From the NCBI GenBank assembly GCA_030040475.1, contig JASHTQ010000710.1:1-8320 (forward strand): a stretch of DNA of 8,320 nucleotides, given 5' to 3'. Shown one piece after another: positions 1 to 4,266 of this stretch (position 1 is the first letter of the stretch; every line of letters begins with the position of its first letter). Made by a program: the position numbers and the translations under genes. Source of the DNA: Streptosporangiaceae bacterium (lineage in GTDB: Bacteria; Actinomycetota; Actinomycetes; Streptosporangiales; Streptosporangiaceae). Under the pieces are notes generated by a model. It was not told the origin of the DNA and searched no databases. It saw only the letters and a program-made list of their open reading frames with translations.

Positions 1-153
1 GCGGTGGGCATGGCCACCGAGACGACCAAGGTGTTTTTGCTGCTCACCACCATCGTGACCATCGGCGGCACGGCGGTGGGCATCTTCTTGTCCCTGCTCT
101 GGTTCATCCGCGTGCTGCGCCGCTTCGGCCTGCACGTCCGCTTCGCCTCGTGA
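1..153 (+). CDS. C-terminal tail of an unrecognised membrane protein (partial)
   Basis: An open frame enters from the left edge and ends at TGA 151-153, giving 50 visible residues. They contain one strongly hydrophobic stretch of about 22 residues (roughly residues 12-36, rich in L, I, V, G and T). A basic, aromatic tail follows (RVLRRFGLHVRFAS), which by the positive-inside rule suggests a cytoplasmic C-terminus. An ATG at position 10 could start a 47-residue single-pass protein, but no convincing ribosome binding site can be judged so close to the edge, so a longer protein entering from the left is as likely. It converges on nusB with only 10 bases between the stops. I do not recognise the family. 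In other actinomycetes the gene next to nusB is often bldD or a pyrimidine gene, and this tail resembles neither. Confidence 0.6.
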   Translation, partial: AVGMATETTKVFLLLTTIVTIGGTAVGIFLSLLWFIRVLRRFGLHVRFAS

Positions 154-180
154 GACGGGGCTCCTATTCGGGCTCGTCTC
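152..180. terminator. possible bidirectional hairpin between converging genes
   Basis: GAGACG at 152-157 pairs with CGTCTC at 175-180, and two further inner pairs (one G-U) extend the stem to about 8 bp around a 13-base loop. It spans both converging stop regions. There is no T-tract, which is common in high-GC actinobacteria. The placement suggests a shared terminator, but the stem is short. Confidence 0.3.
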
Positions 181-589
181 CTGCCTCAAGGGTCGGCTTC
201 AGGTCCAGGAGGCGGGCCAGGAGGCCGTTGACGAAGGCCGGGGAGGCTTCTGTGGACAGGTCCCTGGCTAGCTGGACGGCCTCGCTGATCGCTACCGCGT
301 CGGGAATGTCGGGCGCCCAGAGGAGCTCGTAGATGCCGATTCTCAGGACGTTCCTGTCGACGGCGGGCATCCGGTCCAGGGTCCAGCCCTCGGCGTACTT
401 GGCGATGAGCTCGTCGATCTTGGGCTGGTGCTCGGCTACGCCGCGGACCAAGGTCGCGGCGTAGGCCGAGACGGGGGGGCTGGCCAGGGCGGTGCGCTCG
501 GCCAGCAGGTCCAGGACCGGGGAGCCGCGCAGTTCGGCTTCGAAGAGGACATCTAGCGCCCGCTTGCGCGCCTTGCTACGCGCGGGCAC
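164..589 (-). CDS. nusB: transcription antitermination factor NusB
   Basis: This 141-residue protein has the usual NusB length and all-helical character. NusB binds boxA RNA with NusE (ribosomal protein S10) and promotes antitermination and rRNA synthesis. The sequence shows the basic N-terminus with the family pattern R-K-R-A-L-D-V-L-F-E-A-E (about residues 8-19), the central D-R-M-P-A-V-D-R-N-V-L-R-I-G-I-Y-E-L-L block, and the C-terminal signature F-V-N-G-L-L followed by the final helix. The start is GTG (587-589); an in-frame stop lies just upstream at 602-604, so no longer start exists. No good Shine-Dalgarno sequence precedes it. It lies 16 bases after the efp stop, so it is probably co-transcribed with efp and may be reached by translational coupling. 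Last gene of the pepQ-efp-nusB unit. Confidence 0.95.
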   Translation of the reverse strand: MPARSKARKRALDVLFEAELRGSPVLDLLAERTALASPPVSAYAATLVRGVAEHQPKIDELIAKYAEGWTLDRMPAVDRNVLRIGIYELLWAPDIPDAVAISEAVQLARDLSTEASPAFVNGLLARLLDLKPTLEAGDEPE

Positions 590-605
590 GGGAAGCTGAT
601 TTCAT

Positions 606-1163
606 CTAGGCCCGGCCCAGGTACTGGCCGGTCCTCGTGTCGACCTTGATCTTCTCTCCGGTGGAGATGAACAGCGGGACCTGGATGGTGGCGCCGGTCT
701 CCAGGGTGGCCGGCTTGGTGCCGCCGGTGGAACGGTCGCCCTGGATGCCGGGGTCGGTCTGGCTGATCGTGAGCTCGACGGCGGCGGGCAGGTCTACGTA
801 CAGCGGCGTCCCGTCGTTGAACGCCACCGTGACGGTCTGCTCCTCGAGCAGGTAGCTGGCCGCGTCGCCGACCACCGCCGCGGGGACGCGCGGCTGGTCG
901 TAGGTCTCGGTGTCCATGAAGACGAAATCCTCGCCCTCCCGGTACAGGTACTGCATCTCGCGGCGATCCACGTTGGCCACGTCAACCTTGACGCCTGCGT
1001 TGAAGGTGCGGTCGACGACCTTGCCTGACATGACATTCTTCAGCTTGCTGCGCACGAACGCGCCGCCCTTGCCGGGCTTGACATGCTGGAACTCCACGAC
1101 GGTCCACAGCTGGCCGTCAATGTTCAGCGTCATGCCATTCTTCAGGTCGTTGGTGGTGGCCAC
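606..1163 (-). CDS. efp: translation elongation factor P
   Basis: A 185-residue EF-P with the normal three-domain length. EF-P binds between the P and E sites of the ribosome and speeds peptide bond formation at consecutive prolines. The N-terminal KOW-like domain carries the loop K-P-G-K-G-G-A-F (residues 29-36), with Lys32 at the tip, where E. coli has its modified lysine. The C-terminal family signature occupies about residues 166-185 ([19 protein letters not shown]). The start is GTG (1161-1163) behind a clear GGAGAG. It sits 15 bases after pepQ and 16 before nusB, in the conserved actinobacterial order. No epmA or epmB type gene is visible in the window. The loop reads PGKGG, as discussed in the findings. 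Confidence 0.97.
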   Translation of the reverse strand: MATTNDLKNGMTLNIDGQLWTVVEFQHVKPGKGGAFVRSKLKNVMSGKVVDRTFNAGVKVDVANVDRREMQYLYREGEDFVFMDTETYDQPRVPAAVVGDAASYLLEEQTVTVAFNDGTPLYVDLPAAVELTISQTDPGIQGDRSTGGTKPATLETGATIQVPLFISTGEKIKVDTRTGQYLGRA

Positions 1164-1169
1164 GTTCGT

Positions 1170-1175
1170 CTCTCC
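1170..1175 (-). promoter_or_regulatory. ribosome binding site of efp
   Basis: GGAGAG on the minus strand, 6 bases before the GTG at 1163. It lies just after the pepQ stop (1179-1181) and supports the GTG as the efp start rather than an internal codon. Confidence 0.75.
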
Positions 1176-1178
1176 AGG

Positions 1179-2258
1179 TCAAAGAACGAGAAGTTCTCTC
1201 GTAGTCGTCGTGAGCAGGCCGGTTCCTTCGGCGCCAACGACAAGGACGTCCTCGATCCGGACGCCACCCCTGCCGGGCAGGTAAATGCCAGGCTCGACGG
1301 TGACAGGAACCCGGTCGGCAAGCTTACCCGTTCTGCCGTATCCGAGCATCGGCGCCTCGTGCACCTCGAGCCCGACGCCGTGGCCGAGACCGTGGCCGAA
1401 GTGCTCGCCGTGCCCGGCATCGCGGATCAGGTCCCTGGCGGCCGCGTCCACGTCGCCGAGGTTCGCGCCGGGCCGGGCGGCATCGATGCCGGATCGCTGC
1501 GCGGCCGCGACGAGCTCGTAGATCTCCCGCTGCCAGCCGGCCGGCTCGCCGAGCGCGACCGTACGGGTCATGTCCGCGTGGTAGCCGCCGTACAGGGCGC
1601 CGAAGTCCATCGTGATCAGGTCGCCTCGGCGCAGCGGCCGGTCGGTCGGCGAGTGGTGCGGCAGGGCGCCGTTCGGGCCGCTGGCCACGATCGTGTCGAA
1701 GGCCGGGCGCTCCGCGCCGAGCTGGGCCATCCGCGTATCCAGCGCCGTCGCCAGTCCGCGTTCGGTCATGCCGGGCCTGACCAGCACGAACACGTCGGCA
1801 AGGGCCTGGCAGCTGATCCGGCACGCGGTCGCGAGCAGCTCAAGCTCGGACGGATCCTTGACCGTCCGTAGCTCCTCTATTTTCCTGCCGAACGGCACGA
1901 GGTTCACCCCGTTCGCCTTGGCCGCGAGCTCCGCGTGGCGCTCGACCGACATCTCGTGCGCCTCGAAGGCCACCGTGCGCATCCCGCGGCTGGTCATCTC
2001 CGTAGCCAGCCGGGGCTCAGTGAACCGCTCGACAAGCAGCTCGAGGTCGGGGCAGTCCCGCTCGGCGGCCAGCGCGTACCGTGAGTCGGTGGCCAGCACC
2101 GCCGTGCCGTCGGCGGGCAGCAGCAGCGCGGCGTTGGAGCTGGCCAGGCCGGTGAGGTAGCGGACGTTCGGGCCCAGGGTGACGAGGGCGGCGTCCGCGC
2201 CGGCCTCGGCGATCTTCTCCTGCGCTCTTCGCCGCCGCCGGGCGTGAATATCGGGCAT
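1179..2258 (-). CDS. pepQ: M24B metallopeptidase, Xaa-Pro dipeptidase / aminopeptidase P family
   Basis: A 359-residue cytoplasmic 'pita-bread' metallopeptidase that cleaves peptides next to proline. The N-terminal creatinase-like domain (about 1-130) includes N-V-R-Y-L-T-G at 31-37. The C-terminal M24 domain has the full set of dinuclear metal ligands: Asp218 in MDFG, Asp229 in ADMTR, His293 in the G-L-G-H-G-V-G-L stretch, Glu322 in VEPG and Glu336 in RIED. Expected catalytic histidines are at about 202 (HHSP) and 300 (VHE). Length and position before efp match pepQ (Rv2535c) of M. tuberculosis, but dipeptidase versus aminopeptidase P specificity cannot be read from sequence. The ATG at 2258 is the only reasonable start, since the frame is open upstream only back to the stop of the neighbouring gene with no other ATG or GTG. 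An AGGAG directly abuts the ATG, too close to act as a normal Shine-Dalgarno; a leaderless start is likelier. Confidence 0.93.
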   Translation of the reverse strand: MPDIHARRRRRAQEKIAEAGADAALVTLGPNVRYLTGLASSNAALLLPADGTAVLATDSRYALAAERDCPDLELLVERFTEPRLATEMTSRGMRTVAFEAHEMSVERHAELAAKANGVNLVPFGRKIEELRTVKDPSELELLATACRISCQALADVFVLVRPGMTERGLATALDTRMAQLGAERPAFDTIVASGPNGALPHHSPTDRPLRRGDLITMDFGALYGGYHADMTRTVALGEPAGWQREIYELVAAAQRSGIDAARPGANLGDVDAAARDLIRDAGHGEHFGHGLGHGVGLEVHEAPMLGYGRTGKLADRVPVTVEPGIYLPGRGGVRIEDVLVVGAEGTGLLTTTTRELLVL

Positions 2259-2264
2259 CTCCTG

Positions 2265-2270
2265 ACTGTA
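2265..2270 (-). promoter_or_regulatory. -10 element of a likely leaderless promoter for pepQ-efp-nusB
   Basis: TACAGT on the minus strand fits the actinobacterial TANNNT -10 pattern. Exactly six bases (CAGGAG) separate it from the ATG at 2258, so transcription would begin at or next to the A of the start codon. No good -35 is visible at 17 bases. It lies in the 60-base gap after the F420 oxidoreductase gene and implies that pepQ has its own promoter. Confidence 0.55.
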
Positions 2271-2318
2271 GAACAGCCGGGGCGGCGCGCGGTGAGGGTG
2301 GTCGTGAGGAAACCCGGA

Positions 2319-3353
2319 TCAGGCCGCGAGGGCGCCGATCTGCTCGATGAGGCGAACCCTGGCCTCGTGAGTGGACGCCAGCGGCGTGACGTTCACGGTG
2401 GTGACGCCGGCCTCACGGTAGACGGCGAGACGGTCGCGGATATAGGCCTCGGAACCGATCAGCGAGGTCAGCTCGAGCAGTTCCGCGGGCACGAGGGCCT
2501 CTGCCTCGGCCTTGCGCCCGTCCAGGTAGGCATCCTGGATCGCCTTGGCCTCGGCCGCATAGCCATACCGGGACGCCAGCGTGGTGTAGAAGTTGCGGTT
2601 CCGCGCGCCCATGCCGCCGACGTACAGCGCCACGTGCGGCCGGGCCAGGTCGCGCAGGCCGGTCACGTCGTCGCCGATGGCCAGCGGCGCGCCCGCGATC
2701 ACGTCCAGCGGGCCGAGCGAGGGGTCGCGCTTCGCGGTTCCCTCGGCCAGTGCGTCACCCCACACCGCGGCGGCCCGCTCCGGCAGGTAGAAGATCGGCT
2801 CCCAGGCCTCGGCCAGCTCGGCGGCGAGCGCCACGTTCTTCGGGCCGATGGCGGCCACGGCGATCGGGATGCGCTCACGAACCGGGTGATTGATCAGCTT
2901 GAGCGGCTTGCCGAGGCCGGTTCCCCCGGCAAGCGGCAGCTGGTAGTACTTGCCCTGGTAGACCAGCGGCTCACGCCGCCACGTCATCCGGCAGATCTCG
3001 ATGATCTCGCGGGTCCTGCCGACCGGCGCGTCGTACGGCACGCCGTGCCAGCCCTCGATCACCTGCGGGCCGGACGCCCCGATCCCCAGCGTGAACCGGC
3101 CGCCCGACACGTAATCCAGGCCGGCCGCGGTCATCGCGGTCAGCGCGGGGGTGCGCGAGTAGAGCTGGAGGATGCCAGAGGCGAGCTCCAGGCGCTGCGT
3201 CGTGGCGGCAATGTAGCCGAGCTGGCTGACGGCATCGAAGCTGTAGGCCTCGGGCACGAACACGATGGCCAGCCCGGCACGTTCGTAGTCGGCTAGCTCC
3301 ACCACGGTCTCGGCGAAGCCGCCCGCGTAGTTCAAGGACATTCCCACCCGCAT
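2319..3353 (-). CDS. F420-dependent LLM-class oxidoreductase (Rv3520c-like)
   Basis: A 344-residue luciferase-like monooxygenase family protein with a TIM-barrel fold, expected to use coenzyme F420 in hydride transfer. The start R-V-G-M-S-L-N-Y-A-G-G-F, the block V-P-E-A-Y-S-F-D (33-40), Y-S-R-T-P-A (65-70), and L-G-I-G-A-S-G-P-Q-V-I-E-G-W-H-G-V (89-105) resemble the actinobacterial subgroup typified by Rv3520c of M. tuberculosis. A further family block is G-K-P-L-K-L-I-N-H-P-V (148-158). The natural substrate of this subgroup is not known to me. The ATG at 3353 has no Shine-Dalgarno but a perfectly placed -10 for a leaderless transcript. It is 60 bases upstream of pepQ in the same direction, yet pepQ appears to have its own promoter. 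It is divergent from the GT2 gene. No F420 biosynthesis genes are visible nearby. Confidence 0.88.
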   Translation of the reverse strand: MRVGMSLNYAGGFAETVVELADYERAGLAIVFVPEAYSFDAVSQLGYIAATTQRLELASGILQLYSRTPALTAMTAAGLDYVSGGRFTLGIGASGPQVIEGWHGVPYDAPVGRTREIIEICRMTWRREPLVYQGKYYQLPLAGGTGLGKPLKLINHPVRERIPIAVAAIGPKNVALAAELAEAWEPIFYLPERAAAVWGDALAEGTAKRDPSLGPLDVIAGAPLAIGDDVTGLRDLARPHVALYVGGMGARNRNFYTTLASRYGYAAEAKAIQDAYLDGRKAEAEALVPAELLELTSLIGSEAYIRDRLAVYREAGVTTVNVTPLASTHEARVRLIEQIGALAA

Positions 3354-3359
3354 GTGATC

Positions 3360-3365
3360 AGGGTA
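3360..3365 (-). promoter_or_regulatory. -10 element of a likely leaderless promoter for the F420 oxidoreductase
   Basis: TACCCT on the minus strand matches TANNNT, followed by exactly six bases (GATCAC) and then the ATG at 3353. The absence of any GGAGG-like sequence before that ATG agrees with a leaderless mRNA. No clear -35 is seen at 17 bases. Confidence 0.55.
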
Positions 3366-3396
3366 GCGGGCGCAGCGAACCGGCTGCCGAGGGGAC

Positions 3397-3436
3397 TTCT
3401 CAGCATGCTTGCAGAATTACTTCAACCTACGTTGAG
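3397..3436 (+). promoter_or_regulatory. candidate promoter/operator region for the GT2-GT39 operon
   Basis: This is part of the 94-base divergent gap (3354-3447). It holds an 8-bp perfect palindrome AGCATGCT (3402-3409). It also holds a dyad TCAAC (3422-3426) / GTTGA (3431-3435) with a 4-base spacer. That dyad overlaps TACGTT (3428-3433), which fits a TANNNT -10 and would start transcription near 3440. No convincing -35 is present. A regulator binding the dyad would block this -10; this is inference, and short dyads occur by chance. Confidence 0.3.
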
Positions 3437-3447
3437 CAGCGCAGCGC

Positions 3448-4266
3448 ATGGTGACGAGCATGACGGTATCCGCGCTGCGGGCGGCCACCCCGCGCCGGAG
3501 AGCACGTGACAGCCTCGTCGAGGTGACCCTCCCGGTCTATAACGAAGAGAAGGTCCTCGCGGAAAGCGTCCGCCGACTCCACTCCTACCTCAGCGCTCAG
3601 TTTCCCTTCCGGTTCGTCATCACGATCGCCGACAACGGCAGCACCGATTCGACCTTCATGCTCGCGCGGGAAATCAGCGCCGGGCTCTGCGGGGTACGGG
3701 CCGTCCATCTCGATCGCAAGGGCCGGGGATTCGCCCTGCGTCACGTCTGGGGCAACAGCAATGCCGACGTCGTCGCCTACATGGACGCCGACCTGTCCAC
3801 CGGCCTCGACGCGTTCCTGCCGCTGGTTGCTCCGCTGGTGTCCGGCCACAGCGACCTGTCCACGGGCAGCCGGCTGATGCGCGGCTCCGACGTGGTCCGC
3901 GGGCTGAAGCGCGAGATCATCTCGCGCGGCTACAACATGCTGCTGCATGCCGTCCTGTCGGCTCGTTTCTCCGATGCGCAGTGCGGGTTCAAGGCCGGCC
4001 GCACCGAGGTGATCAGGGCGCTGCTTCCGGCCGTCGAAGACGACGGCTGGTTCTTCGATACCGAGTTGCTGATGCTGGCGCAGCGGCGCGGGCTTCGCAT
4101 CGCGGAGATTCCGATCGTGTGGGTCGAAGATCCCGACAGTAAGGTTGATATCGTCCGTACCGCACTGGACGATCTGCGGGGCATGGCGCGGCTGCGTTTC
4201 CGTGCCGCCGACGGTCAAAGCCGCTGCGACCATCCCGAACCAGCCGTCCCGGAGCAGCAGCCATGA
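3448..4266 (+). CDS. GT2 glycosyltransferase, DPM1/ALG5-like polyprenyl-phosphate sugar synthase
   Basis: A 272-residue GT-A fold glycosyltransferase, predicted to move a sugar from a nucleotide donor to a polyprenyl phosphate on the cytoplasmic face. The core starts with V-T-L-P-V-Y-N-E-E (26-34). It continues with D-N-G-S-T-D (62-67), R-K-G-R-G-F-A-L (90-97), the metal-binding M-D-A-D-L-S-T (112-118), G-S-R (140-142), D-A-Q-C-G-F-K (176-182) and W-F-F-D-T-E-L-L (201-208). The last three blocks recall ALG5 (dolichyl-phosphate glucose synthase). There is no C-terminal membrane anchor, unlike many bacterial relatives, so it is probably a peripheral enzyme working with the next gene. The ATG at 3448 gives the longest frame; an ATG at 3460 (residue 5) is equally plausible, since neither has a strong Shine-Dalgarno and the first 20 residues are not conserved. 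Its stop overlaps the GT39 start as ATGA. Sugar identity cannot be inferred. Confidence 0.9.
   Translation: MVTSMTVSALRAATPRRRARDSLVEVTLPVYNEEKVLAESVRRLHSYLSAQFPFRFVITIADNGSTDSTFMLAREISAGLCGVRAVHLDRKGRGFALRHVWGNSNADVVAYMDADLSTGLDAFLPLVAPLVSGHSDLSTGSRLMRGSDVVRGLKREIISRGYNMLLHAVLSARFSDAQCGFKAGRTEVIRALLPAVEDDGWFFDTELLMLAQRRGLRIAEIPIVWVEDPDSKVDIVRTALDDLRGMARLRFRAADGQSRCDHPEPAVPEQQP
4251..4254 (+). promoter_or_regulatory. ribosome binding site of the GT39 gene
   Basis: GGAG inside the end of the GT2 gene, 8 bases before the ATG at 4263. Together with the 4-base ATGA overlap it supports this start and translational coupling of the two glycosyltransferases. Confidence 0.5.

Noticed and set aside
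1083..1871. A 262-codon + strand frame opposite pepQ and the start of efp
   Set aside because: No motifs, Arg/Gly/Val/Asp-rich antisense composition, and both minus-strand genes beneath it are secure.
2283..2318. CCGGG/CCCGG inverted repeat after the F420 oxidoreductase stop as a terminator
   Set aside because: Only five pairs with a loop of about 25-30 bases; too weak to call in GC-rich DNA.
2244..3296. A 350-codon open frame on the + strand opposite the F420 oxidoreductase gene
   Set aside because: Its translation has no recognisable motif and is full of Arg, Gly, His and Asp as expected from antisense reading of GC-rich codons. The minus-strand gene shows clear family motifs throughout.
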